Assembly (NCBI GenBank): GCA_035712345.1
Contig: DASTAY010000051.1
Coordinates: 1 to 64,000 of the forward strand
Length of the DNA stretch: 64,000 nt
Direction: 5' to 3'
Source: VRUE01 sp035712345
GTDB taxonomy: Bacteria; Actinomycetota; Thermoleophilia; Solirubrobacterales; 70-9
Both the position numbers and the translations under genes were made by a program. Under the pieces are notes generated by a model, which was not told the DNA's origin, did not search any database, and worked only from the letters and a program-made list of their open reading frames with translations. Of the stretch, positions 35,737 to 45,019 are shown piece by piece (position 1 is the stretch's first letter; each line of letters opens with the position of its first letter).

Positions 35737-36082
35737 CGCCCGGCTCCAGCGCCGACCTCGCCCCGACCATCACGCGCGGCATCCCCGGGATGAGCGCCGG
35801 GATCGCAACTCGGACCGAGACCGATTCGCCCTCGCTCAGCTCGGCGCCGCGCCGCAGGGCCGGCGGCAACGCGGCGCGGGCGACTGCGCTCGGGTCGCCG
35901 CCGACCAAGCTCGCTCGCGCACCGGCACGCGCCGCGATTCCCGCAGACCACAAGGCGTATCCCGCCAGGCCGAGCTGTGCCGCCACCAGGACCGCCAGCA
36001 ACAGGAACGGAACCGCCGCGACCATCTCGACGGACGCGGTCCCGTCCTCCCTGTGAGTGCTGCTGGCGGCCTGGCGCGACAC
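35729..36082 (-). CDS. TadE-like protein
   Basis: 117 residues: HREDGTASVEMVAAVPFLLLAVLVAAQLGLAGYAL gives the Glu-containing TadE-type helix; then AGIAARAGARASLVGGDPSAVARAALP and a beta-rich tail. First gene of the three-gene Tad-like set. The sequence upstream of its start resembles that upstream of the TadG-like fusion at 31046 (shared GCGCGCTCA-N2-CAAAA and GCGCGGA). Confidence 0.78.
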   Translation of the reverse strand: MSRQAASSTHREDGTASVEMVAAVPFLLLAVLVAAQLGLAGYALWSAGIAARAGARASLVGGDPSAVARAALPPALRRGAELSEGESVSVRVAIPALIPGMPRVMVGARSALEPGGG

Positions 36083-36156
36083 GAGCCGAGCCTCGCGGCC
36101 CGAGGCGCGCCGGTGGCGCGCTCAAGCAAAAAGATGTGTGACGGCTTCGGCGCGGA

Positions 36157-36507
36157 TCAGTAGGTGTTCGCCTCGCTCCAGACCTTCCAGATGGCGCCGA
36201 TCGAGGCGCCGAGCAGGAGAATCCAGGCAAGCGCGCCGCCGCCGCTGGCGAACATCTCGTCGCTGCCGGCGATCAACAGCGCGATCAGCCCGAGCGCCCC
36301 ATAGAGGAGAGCGCGGCGGCCATCGCTCAAGGTCGCCAGGGTGAGCTGGTTCTGGCGGCTGAGGACGAACAGGGTCCAGGCGATGCCGGCGAGAAAGCCC
36401 ATCGTGATCGCGGTCAGGATCGCGTCCGCCAAGTTGCCGCCGTTGGGGGCGAACGCCACCACCAGGGCGAGCAGGAGGACGATCGCGACATTCCGCACGG
36501 TCTGCAT
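36157..36507 (-). CDS. Small polytopic membrane protein, unknown
   Basis: 116 residues with four hydrophobic segments (about 5-21, 28-50, 66-83, 88-108), rich in Ala/Leu/Ile. No conserved motif recognised. Downstream of the small membrane gene at 36527 and upstream of the Tad-like set, same strand. Confidence 0.65.
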   Translation of the reverse strand: MQTVRNVAIVLLLALVVAFAPNGGNLADAILTAITMGFLAGIAWTLFVLSRQNQLTLATLSDGRRALLYGALGLIALLIAGSDEMFASGGGALAWILLLGASIGAIWKVWSEANTY

Positions 36508-36526
36508 GGGGAAATTGTACGGCTAG

Positions 36527-36763
36527 TCACTTGCTCGTCATCACGACTATCCCGGCGGCCACGGCCCCCAGGGTCACCACCAGGGCCAGCCCGCAGAGCG
36601 TCGCCGCCGCGCCCGCGGCCACCGGCCGCCCGCTGCGGCTGAGGTCGACGAAGCGGGCGCCTCCCCAGATCGCCATCGAGAAGATGGCGGTGACGCCGAC
36701 GCCGGCGACCAGCGAGGCGATCACCGTCTCGACCAGCTCCTTGGTCTGAACGATCTCGGCCAT
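36527..36763 (-). CDS. Small two-helix membrane protein
   Basis: 78 residues with two transmembrane helices (about 15-33 and 48-74). ATG at 36763 lies three bases after the pit stop on the same strand, so it is probably co-transcribed and could be a small subunit of, or regulator for, the phosphate transporter. No family recognised. Confidence 0.6.
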   Translation of the reverse strand: MAEIVQTKELVETVIASLVAGVGVTAIFSMAIWGGARFVDLSRSGRPVAAGAAATLCGLALVVTLGAVAAGIVVMTSK

Positions 36764-36765
36764 CG

Positions 36766-37863
36766 TCAGGCCGCCGGGACCGGCGCCCCACGCTGGGCGC
36801 GGCGGGCGAAGATCGCGACGATCAGGCTGAGCGACATCAGCGTGACCAGGACGGGCCCCAGGGCGCCGCTGCCGAACACGTCGGTGAGGCCATAGGCGGC
36901 GGCGCCGATCGCAGCCGCGGCGGGCAGGGTCAGCAGCCAGGCGACGACGATGTTCCCCGCCACCCCCCAGCGGACCGCGGAGAGGCGCTTGCCGGCGCCG
37001 GCGCCCATCACCCCGCCGTTGATCACGTGCGTGGTGGAGAGCGGGAAGCCGAAGTGGGTCGAGGCGAGGATCACGGCGGCGCCCGCCCCCTGCGCCGAGA
37101 AGCCCTGTGCGGCGTCCATCTTGATGATCCGGCTGCCGGTCGTGCGGATGATCCGCCAGCCGCCGATGTAGGTGCCGAGGGCGATCGCCGTCGCCGCGGA
37201 GACGATCACCCAGAGCGGCGGGTCGGAGTTGGCCGCCAGGGTGCCGTTGGCGATCAGCGCCAGGGTGATCACCCCCATCGTCTTCTGCGCGTCGTTGGTG
37301 CCATGCGCAAGCGCAAGCAGCCCGCCGGAGATCACCTGGCCGTAGCGGAAGCCGCGTGCGACCGGCCCCGGCCGCTGCCGCCCGGCGATCCGGTAGGCGA
37401 GCCCGATCGCGAGCCCGGCGGCGGCGAAGGCGACGACCGGAGCGACGACAGCCGGGATCAGGACCTTGCCGACGAGGCCCTCGGCGAGGACCGCGTCGGG
37501 CCCCGCCGCCGCCACGGCAGAACCGACGACGCCGCCGATCAGCGCGTGCGAGGAGCTCGAGGGCAGGCCGAACCACCAGGTGATCAGGTTCCAGGCGATC
37601 GCCCCGATCAGCCCCGCGAAGACGATCGTCGGCGTGATCACGCCCGAATCGACGACGTCGTTGGCGACGGTCGCGGCGACCGAGATCGAGATGAAAGCGC
37701 CGGCGAAGTTGAGCAGCGAGGCGATCCCGATCGCCACCGACGGGCGCGCCGCTCCGGTCGAGATCGAGGTGGCGACGACGTTCGCCGTGTCGTGGAACCC
37801 GTTGGTGAAGTCGAAGGCGAGCGCCGTGCCCACGACGATCACCATGATCACGTCCGAGCTCAC
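36766..37863 (-). CDS. pit: Low-affinity inorganic phosphate transporter, PiT family
   Basis: 365 residues with about ten transmembrane helices. Both PiT signatures are present: FDFTNGFHDTANVVATSISTGA near the N-terminus and the matching half LALAHGTNDAQKTMGVI, plus LPSSSSHALIGG and PLSTTHVINGG. Couples phosphate (metal-phosphate) uptake to the proton or sodium gradient. Overlaps the upstream PhoU-like gene by ATGA, the usual pairing. Confidence 0.93.
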   Translation of the reverse strand: MSSDVIMVIVVGTALAFDFTNGFHDTANVVATSISTGAARPSVAIGIASLLNFAGAFISISVAATVANDVVDSGVITPTIVFAGLIGAIAWNLITWWFGLPSSSSHALIGGVVGSAVAAAGPDAVLAEGLVGKVLIPAVVAPVVAFAAAGLAIGLAYRIAGRQRPGPVARGFRYGQVISGGLLALAHGTNDAQKTMGVITLALIANGTLAANSDPPLWVIVSAATAIALGTYIGGWRIIRTTGSRIIKMDAAQGFSAQGAGAAVILASTHFGFPLSTTHVINGGVMGAGAGKRLSAVRWGVAGNIVVAWLLTLPAAAAIGAAAYGLTDVFGSGALGPVLVTLMSLSLIVAIFARRAQRGAPVPAA

Positions 37864-38489
37864 GAGTTCTTGATGACTATTCCCTCGAGGATCTGAGCAG
37901 CGGTCTCGGTCGCGTCGATCGCGTTCTCGAGGACCGCGAACATGTCCTTCCAGCGGATCACCACCATCGGGTCGATCCCGTTGGAGAAGAGCGAGGCGAC
38001 CGCGTCGCGGGAGATCCGGTCGCCGTCGTTCTCGAGCCGGTGGATCTCGATCCAGTACCGGTCCAGCCCCTTCAGCTCGCGCAGGTGCTCGAGCCCGGCG
38101 GCGAGCTGCTCGCAGGCGGCGACGAGCACCCCGGTCAGCGCCTGGGCCTGCGCCATCGGCGCTTCGATCTGGTACAGGCCGAGCAGGTCGGCGGCTTCCT
38201 CGGTGTAGTCGACGATGTCGTCCATCTGGGTCGCCAGGCTGTAGATGTCCTCGCGGTCGATCGGCGTGACGAAGGTCGAGTTGAGGCGCTTGACGATGTC
38301 GTGGGTGATCCGATCGCCCTCCTGCTCGGCCTTGAGGATCTCGCGCGGGAGGTCGGTCTCGTCGGGCCAGCTGCCCATCATCTCGTCGAGCAGGCGCGCG
38401 GCGCGAACGGCGTTCTGCCCCGCCTCGATGAAGAGGTCGAAGAAGGCGCTGTCGCGTGGCAGGAGCGAGAGACGAACCACGCGGCCCAT
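37860..38489 (-). CDS. PhoU-like (DUF47) partner of the PiT transporter
   Basis: 209 residues, all-helical DUF47/PhoU-like: FFDLFIEAGQNAVRAARLL, EQEGDRITHDIVKRLNSTFVTPIDREDIYSLATQMDDIVDYTEEA, RLENDGDRISRDAVASLF. The repeated E/DxxD clusters bind metal in PhoU-fold proteins. Genes of this type nearly always precede pit and are thought to control it. First gene of the transporter operon, 32 bp downstream of ppk1. Confidence 0.88.
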   Translation of the reverse strand: MGRVVRLSLLPRDSAFFDLFIEAGQNAVRAARLLDEMMGSWPDETDLPREILKAEQEGDRITHDIVKRLNSTFVTPIDREDIYSLATQMDDIVDYTEEAADLLGLYQIEAPMAQAQALTGVLVAACEQLAAGLEHLRELKGLDRYWIEIHRLENDGDRISRDAVASLFSNGIDPMVVIRWKDMFAVLENAIDATETAAQILEGIVIKNS

Positions 38490-38521
38490 CCTAATGATCG
38501 AATGCGACCCTTCCCGGCACG

Positions 38522-40627
38522 TCAGCCCGCCGTCGCGGCGAACTGTTCCGCGCTGCGCGCGGAATGGCGCTCGCGCAGCTCCTCCTGGACGCTGCGGCGC
38601 AGTCCCCCGGAGGGGGCGAGCCGTGTCCAGACGCCGTCCGCGTCGAGCTCCCAGGCGTTGGCGTTGTCGGCGAAGCAACCCTCCAGGACGTCGAGCAGCT
38701 GGACCCGCAGGCCCTCGTCCTCGATCGGGGCCACCAGCTCGACCCGGCTGTCGAGGTTGCGCGGCATCAGGTCGGCGGAGCCGGTCAGCACCCGGGTCTC
38801 CGCGCCGCGACGGAAGGCGTAGATGCGCGAATGCTCGAGGAAGCGACCGACGATCGAGACGACGCGGATGTTCTCAGAGACGCCGGGCAAACCGGGCCGC
38901 AGGCAGCAGATGCCGCGCACGTTGAGGTCGACCTGGACGCCCGCCCGCGAGGCCTCGTAGAGCGCCTGGATGCAACCCGCGTCGACCAGGGCGTTCATCT
39001 TCAGCGCGATCCGCGCCTCCTGCCCGGCGCGGTGGGCCTCGACCGTCGACTCGATCTCGGCGACGATGCGCTCGCGCATCGTGGTCGGCGAGACCAGCAC
39101 CTTGCGGTACTCGGTCGGGCGGCCGTAGCCGGTGAGGAAGTTGAACATCTCGGCGACGTCGGCGCCGATCTCCGGGTCGGCGGTGAAGAGGCCGAGGTCG
39201 GTGTAGAGGCGGGCGGTGGTCGGGTTGTAGTTGCCGGTGCCGATGTGGACGTACTCGCGCACCCGGTCGCCCTCGCGGCGGGCGACGAGCACGGCCTTGA
39301 CGTGCGTCTTCAGCCCGGGGATGCCGTAGACGACGTGAACGCCGGCCTCCTCCAGCGACTTGGCCCAGTGGATGTTGGCCTCCTCGTCGAAACGGGCTTT
39401 GAGCTCGACCATGCAGACCGCCTGCTTGCCGCGTTCGGAGGCGCGGATCAGCGCCGGCACCAGCGGCGAGTCGTCGCTCGTCCGGTACACCGTCTGCTTT
39501 ATCGCCAGCACGTCGGGGTCGGCGACCGCCTGCACGACGAAGCGCTCGACCGAGCTGGCGAAGGAGTCGTAGGGGTGGTGGACGAGGATGTCGCCCTGGC
39601 GGATCGCGGCGAACATGTCGACGGGTTCGTCGTCCTCGCCCTGCAGGCGCGGCTGGGTGACCGGGGCCCAGGGCTCGAAGCGCAGCTCGGGATGGCTGCC
39701 GGCGGCGTCGACGACGTCGCCGAGGTCGGCGAGGTCGATCAGCCCGTCGACGTCATAGACCTCGCGGTCTTCGAGCCGCAGCGCGTCGATCAGCTGGGCG
39801 CGCAGCTTTGCGTTCATCCCCGCCGCGACCTCGAGCCGCACGACCTCGCCGAAGCGCCGCCGGCGCAGCTCGTCCTGGACCGCCTGCAACAGGTCGTCGG
39901 CCTCGTCGGAGATCGTGAAGTCGGCGTCGCGGGTGACGCGGAAGTAGCCGTGGTCGACCACCTCGGCGCCGGGAAAGAGCGCGTCGAGGTTGGCCGCGAT
40001 CGCCTCCTCCAGCGGGACGAAGACCCGGTTGCGCTCGCCGACCCGCAGGAAGCGGCCGAGCAGCTCCTTCGGCACCTTGACCCGGGCGATGATCTCGGTG
40101 CCGCTTTCGGGGTCGCGCAGCAGCACGCCGAGGCTGAGCGAGAGGTTGGAGATGTAGGGGAAGGGACGGCCGAGGCCGACGACGAGCGGGGTCAGCGCCG
40201 GGAAGACCTGCTCGTGGAAGCGCGCGTCGATTTCACGCCGCTCCTGCTCGCTCGCGGTCTCCAGCGAGACGATGCGGACCCCCTGCTCCTCCAGGGCCGG
40301 GCGCAGGACGCCGGTGAAGCAGTCGTGCAGGCGGTCGTCGAGCTCGAGCACGCGGGTCTGGATCGCGTCGATCTGCTCGCTCGGCCCGAGGCCGTCGGGA
40401 CCGCGGGCGTCGATCCCGGCGTCGAGCTGGTCGAAGAGGCCGGCGACGCGGACCATGAAGAACTCGTCCAGGTTGGAGGCGTAGATCGCGCAGAAGCGGA
40501 CCCGCTCCAACAGCGGCACCTCCGGGTCCTCGGCCAACTCCAGCACCCGTTGGTTGAAGTCGAGCCAGGAGAGCTCGCGGTTGAAGTAGAGGGCCGGATC
40601 GTCGATCGGCCAATCGTACTGCCGCAC
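38522..40627 (-). CDS. ppk1: Polyphosphate kinase 1
   Basis: 701 residues, standard PPK1. N-domain start YFNRELSWLDFNQRVLELA; middle (IFVPLE-like) region; phosphorylated His in PGLKTHVKAVLV, and the second PLD-like site VHIGTGNYNPTTARLYTDLGLFT. SRAGVQVDLNVRGICCLRPG and IVSIVGRFLEHSRIYAF complete the C-domain. Reversibly makes polyphosphate from ATP. Lies between the PiT set and the PHP-GT4 gene, all on minus. Confidence 0.97.
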   Translation of the reverse strand: MRQYDWPIDDPALYFNRELSWLDFNQRVLELAEDPEVPLLERVRFCAIYASNLDEFFMVRVAGLFDQLDAGIDARGPDGLGPSEQIDAIQTRVLELDDRLHDCFTGVLRPALEEQGVRIVSLETASEQERREIDARFHEQVFPALTPLVVGLGRPFPYISNLSLSLGVLLRDPESGTEIIARVKVPKELLGRFLRVGERNRVFVPLEEAIAANLDALFPGAEVVDHGYFRVTRDADFTISDEADDLLQAVQDELRRRRFGEVVRLEVAAGMNAKLRAQLIDALRLEDREVYDVDGLIDLADLGDVVDAAGSHPELRFEPWAPVTQPRLQGEDDEPVDMFAAIRQGDILVHHPYDSFASSVERFVVQAVADPDVLAIKQTVYRTSDDSPLVPALIRASERGKQAVCMVELKARFDEEANIHWAKSLEEAGVHVVYGIPGLKTHVKAVLVARREGDRVREYVHIGTGNYNPTTARLYTDLGLFTADPEIGADVAEMFNFLTGYGRPTEYRKVLVSPTTMRERIVAEIESTVEAHRAGQEARIALKMNALVDAGCIQALYEASRAGVQVDLNVRGICCLRPGLPGVSENIRVVSIVGRFLEHSRIYAFRRGAETRVLTGSADLMPRNLDSRVELVAPIEDEGLRVQLLDVLEGCFADNANAWELDADGVWTRLAPSGGLRRSVQEELRERHSARSAEQFAATAG

Positions 40628-40646
40628 CGCCGCCCGTCCTCAGGCC

Positions 40647-42953
40647 TCAGGCCGCGCGGGACGCGGCCCGTCGCGCGCCGGCGCTCTCGTCCAGCGCCCG
40701 GCGATAGCCGCCGGCGAGCTGCTCGAGCGCGCGCTCCCAGGAGCGACTCGCGGCGTGGCGGACGGCGGCCTCGCCGAGGCGCGCGCGCAGCGCCGGCGAG
40801 GAGGCGAGCTGGAGCACCGCACCGGCGATGTGGTCGGCGTCGGGACGGCAGAGGATGCCGGTGTGGCGGTTCTCGATCAGCGCCGCCGGCCCGCCCTCGC
40901 CGACCGCGACGACGGGCAGGCCGCTGGCGCCCGCCTCGAGCACGACCTGACCGTAGGTGTCGGTCCGCGAGCAGAAGAGGAAGAGATCCGCGGTGGCGTA
41001 GGCGCGAGCGAGATCGTCGCCCTCGAGCCAGCCGAGGAAGGTCGCATGCTCACCGAGGCGACCGCGCAGCTCGCCCTCCTCGGGGCCGCCGCCGGCCACC
41101 ATCAGGTGCAGCCGCGGCTCGGCGGCGCGCGCCCTCAGGAAGCTCTCGGCGAGCAGGTCGACGCCCTTCTCGCGGGTCAGGCGGCCCGCGTAGAGGACCT
41201 TCAGGTCACCGGGATTGGAGCCCGGGTCGCGTCCCTCGGGCCGGAAGCGCTCGGTGTCCACGCCGCGCTCCCAACGGCCGATCCTGGCCTCCGCGACGCC
41301 GAGGCCGAGCAGCGAGCGATCCGCCGCCGGGCTTGGCGAGAGCACCCGCGAGGGCGCCTTGTAGAAGGCGCCGAGGGCCGCGGTTGAAGCCGTGGCAAGA
41401 CCGCCATCGCCGCTGCGCAGCCCCGCGTAAGCAGCAAGCTCGGTGTGGTAGCTGGCCAGAAGCGGGGCGCCGGAGACGCGGGCGAGCAGCGAGGCGGCAA
41501 CGCCGGCCGGCCCCGGCGCGGTCACGTGGACGAGGTCGTAGCGGCCTTCGGCCAGGGTCTCGGCGAGGTCGGGCAGGCCGGGCACCCCCAGTGCCATCCC
41601 TGCGTAGAAGGGGACCCGCAGCGAGGTAGCAGAGGGCAAGCGGCGGTCGACCCAGGCGTCGGTGCCGACGACCTCGACCTCGAAGCCGGGCACGCCGCGC
41701 TCGCGGATCTGCTCGATCGTGCGGGTGACCCCGTGCATCGCCTCGATCCCGTCCGCGATCAGGGCGACCCTGGGGCGCTCACCGCCACGGCCCGTCAGCT
41801 TCGCCTTCTCGGCGCCGAGGAAGACCGTCGGCGGCGCATAGGGGACCGCCGGCAACAGCGCGCCGAAGAGGTCGTGCGCGGCCGCCGCGATCTCGCCGCG
41901 CCCGATCGCCTCGGACGCCGTCTCGATCGCCGCGCGCAGGCGCCGGTCGTGGACGCGGCGGGCACGGCGGTAGAGGTCCGCGTGGGAGAAGTCCTCGGCC
42001 TGGAGGAAGTCGAGCAGCTTCCGTCCCCGCTCCTCGATCCCGATCGAGTCGAGCCAACCGTCGAGCAGCGCGCGGGCGTCGTCGGGCCCGAGGTCGGTCG
42101 CGATCGCACCCTCGCGGGCGCTCCCCTGGCCGACGACCCGCTGGGCGATCTTCAACACCGTCGCCGGGTCGGGCGCTGTGGACTTTTTACGCGCAGTCGC
42201 ACGTAAAAAGTCCACAGGGGCATCTTCGTGGTCCTCGAGAGTCAGCGCCCGCGCAGCCAGCGCCATCGCAGCGTGGGCCCACTTGGCGGCGCTGCCCTGC
42301 TCGCCCCCGGCGGCCGCGTCGCCGCGACGCAGCGCGGCGAGAAACTCTTCCGGCGAAGACGCAGCCGGCACCTCGGTGAAGGTGCGGCCGATGTCCACGC
42401 CGGCATGGTCGTCGGAGCCCCCTATGCCGGTGCTCCCGTGGGTCTCGACGTAGACGACGGCGGGCATGTTCAGCTCCGCCGCACGCGCGCCGTTGCGCAC
42501 CTCCCAGACCGGGAAGAGCTCGGCCAGGCGGCGCCGATGGCGCGCGCCGAGCGGCGCCGCGACGTTGTAGAAGGGGTGCGCGAGGGCGCAGGCGATCTCG
42601 TGCTCGTGAAGGTATGCGGCGCAGGCCTCCAGGTCGCCGGCGTGTGCCTGCAGCCACTCGTGGTCCCCGGGGCTGATCCCGTAGCAGAGGACGTGAACCG
42701 CCTGGGGCTCGCCGGCGAAACCGGCGGTCAGCTCCTCGGAGACGAAGCAGTCGGGACGGTCGGCGAGCTCGAGGCAACCGTCGATCGTGTCGTGGTCGGT
42801 GATCGTGACGAAGTCCATCCCCCGGCGCTTCGCCAGCGCGTAGACCTCCTCGGGCGGGGTCACGCACTCCGGCAATCCGAGCGCACGCTGTACGCCGAGC
42901 CGCGAGAGCTGCGAAGCGGTGGAATGGCAGTGCATGTCTACACGGGAGGTCAT
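40647..42953 (-). CDS. PHP-domain phosphoesterase fused to GT4 glycosyltransferase
   Basis: 768 residues. Residues 1-230: PHP domain with metal sites DMHCHST, TITDHDTIDG, ACALAHPFYN and IGGSDDHAGVDIGRTF. Residues 395-750: GT-B family 4 glycosyltransferase (PRVALIADGIEAMHGVTRTI, DLVHVTAPGPAGV, VLYAGRLTREKGVDLLAE, FLFCSRTDTYGQVVLEAGASGLPVVA). The helical linker contains a 16-residue stretch (about 246-260) encoded by an inserted perfect palindrome. AGAGGAAGG precedes the ATG. PHP-GT4 fusions are known from actinobacteria; the substrate is not established. Location beside ppk1 is notable. Confidence 0.88.
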   Translation of the reverse strand: MTSRVDMHCHSTASQLSRLGVQRALGLPECVTPPEEVYALAKRRGMDFVTITDHDTIDGCLELADRPDCFVSEELTAGFAGEPQAVHVLCYGISPGDHEWLQAHAGDLEACAAYLHEHEIACALAHPFYNVAAPLGARHRRRLAELFPVWEVRNGARAAELNMPAVVYVETHGSTGIGGSDDHAGVDIGRTFTEVPAASSPEEFLAALRRGDAAAGGEQGSAAKWAHAAMALAARALTLEDHEDAPVDFLRATARKKSTAPDPATVLKIAQRVVGQGSAREGAIATDLGPDDARALLDGWLDSIGIEERGRKLLDFLQAEDFSHADLYRRARRVHDRRLRAAIETASEAIGRGEIAAAAHDLFGALLPAVPYAPPTVFLGAEKAKLTGRGGERPRVALIADGIEAMHGVTRTIEQIRERGVPGFEVEVVGTDAWVDRRLPSATSLRVPFYAGMALGVPGLPDLAETLAEGRYDLVHVTAPGPAGVAASLLARVSGAPLLASYHTELAAYAGLRSGDGGLATASTAALGAFYKAPSRVLSPSPAADRSLLGLGVAEARIGRWERGVDTERFRPEGRDPGSNPGDLKVLYAGRLTREKGVDLLAESFLRARAAEPRLHLMVAGGGPEEGELRGRLGEHATFLGWLEGDDLARAYATADLFLFCSRTDTYGQVVLEAGASGLPVVAVGEGGPAALIENRHTGILCRPDADHIAGAVLQLASSPALRARLGEAAVRHAASRSWERALEQLAGGYRRALDESAGARRAASRAA
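42176..42217. repeat. Intragenic palindrome inserted in frame
   Basis: Perfect 16-bp arms CTGTGGACTTTTTACG (42176-42191) and its complement (42202-42217) around a 10-nt loop, lying inside the PHP-GT4 gene and far more A/T-rich than the surrounding codons. 42 bp is a multiple of three and the frame stays open, adding about VDFLRATARKKST to the linker. Confidence 0.88.
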
Positions 42954-43125
42954 CGGTGCCTTCCTCTCTATTCGATCTTCTCTTCACCTCCAGATTCGCC
43001 CTTGCGCAGCGGGAACGTGTGACCATCCAGTGAAGTTCGCCGGTGGGGGTCGCGCCGGTGCCGCGAGTGGTCACTTTGCCCCCGGATTCGGTGGTAAAAG
43101 GTTCAGCCGAGCCGCTTGGGGCGCA

Positions 43126-43545
43126 TCAGCCCTCGAGGGCGCGTTCGAGGCTCGCCCAGGTCCCTGCCTCGGCCCGCCAGAGCTCCGCGAACTCAGCGAA
43201 GTGGCGCTCGCGGCGCTCGCGCAGCAGACGGCGCACCGACTCGATCCCCCAGGCCCGGGGCAGCAGCTCGTCGCAATCGTGGATCTCGCCGAGCACGCCC
43301 TGCAGGCTCCTGGCGGCGTCGCGGGCCGCCACCGCCTCGGAGCCGAAGCACGGGGCGACGATCTCGAGCACGTAGCGCAGGCGCTTGGCGGCGATCCGCA
43401 TGTCGTGCTGAGCCTTCGAGGCGGGCGGCTCGAGCGCCGGCGGGGCGAGGGAGCGCATCTCCCCCAGGCGGGTGCGGACGATGCGCGCCGCGTTGGGGCC
43501 CAATGGCGCCGCCGGATCGAGCCCCTCGACCCGCCGCGCCTTCAC
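43126..43545 (-). CDS. CHAD domain protein, C-terminal half
   Basis: 139 residues from GTG at 43545. KAQHDMRIAAKRLRYVLEIV is the conserved His-helix of the second four-helix repeat of a CHAD domain; SLQGVLGEIHDCDELL and the basic C-terminal helices complete it. CHAD domains bind polyphosphate through a basic surface and usually contain both repeats in one chain. The GTGA overlap with the preceding gene means the halves are translated in sequence as separate chains, unless a ribosomal frameshift joins them. Confidence 0.78.
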   Translation of the reverse strand: MKARRVEGLDPAAPLGPNAARIVRTRLGEMRSLAPPALEPPASKAQHDMRIAAKRLRYVLEIVAPCFGSEAVAARDAARSLQGVLGEIHDCDELLPRAWGIESVRRLLRERRERHFAEFAELWRAEAGTWASLERALEG

Positions 43546-44018
43546 GTCCTCGCCGCCCTGGCCAGCTTGCGCAGGCGACGGCGCAGCTTCTTCAAACGCT
43601 TCGGCGCGACGTATGGGACGAGGTCCTCGTTCGCCGTGCTCTGCTCTGCGCGCATCCGCTCGATCAGCGCCCGCAGGGCCTCCCGGTCGGCGTCCGGGAC
43701 CTCGGCCGCAAGCCCTTCCAGGAACTCGATCGCGACGTCGCGATCGCGCCGCTCCCCGAGCGCGTCGGCCAGCTCCTTGACCCGCTTCAGCGCCTTGCGG
43801 TGGCGCTTGCGCGGGAAGCAGGAGTCGAAGACCTCGAGCGCCGCGCGCAGGCGCCGCGTAGCGACGCGCATGTCGTGCAGGGGCTCGACCTCCTCGACGT
43901 CGAGCACGCCCTCCGCATGGGCGAAGACCTCGGCGGCGCGCACCTCCACGACACGGGCGGCCGCGGCCGCGAACGGCTCCTCGCAATCGAACCCCGGGAC
44001 CTCGCGCGCACGCGCCAC
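43542..44018 (-). CDS. CHAD domain protein, N-terminal half
   Basis: 158 residues from GTG at 44018. VEPLHDMRVATRRLRAALEVFDSCFP is the first conserved His-helix, followed by the basic KRHRKALKRVKELADALGERRDRDVAIEFLE. Ends in a basic helix KRLKKLRRRLRKLARAART and TGA. A full CHAD domain has two such repeats in about 280-300 residues; together with the next gene the total is 297. Flanked by ppx and, beyond the PHP-GT4 gene, ppk1, which fits polyphosphate binding. Confidence 0.78.
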   Translation of the reverse strand: MARAREVPGFDCEEPFAAAAARVVEVRAAEVFAHAEGVLDVEEVEPLHDMRVATRRLRAALEVFDSCFPRKRHRKALKRVKELADALGERRDRDVAIEFLEGLAAEVPDADREALRALIERMRAEQSTANEDLVPYVAPKRLKKLRRRLRKLARAART

Positions 44019-44044
44019 GCGCCCAGGCTAGAACAGTCCCCGCG

Positions 44045-44995
<951 letters not shown>

Positions 44996-45019
44996 CCCAG
45001 CCGGAAGTCTCCAGGCGAA

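Noticed and set aside
27158..36082. Prophage or integrative element
   Set aside because: Toxin-antitoxin pairs, small regulators and A/T-richer gaps suggested one, but no integrase, capsid, replication or attachment site was found.
38564..41629. Open frame of about 1000 codons on plus
   Set aside because: Antisense to ppk1 and the PHP-GT4 gene; no recognisable domain.
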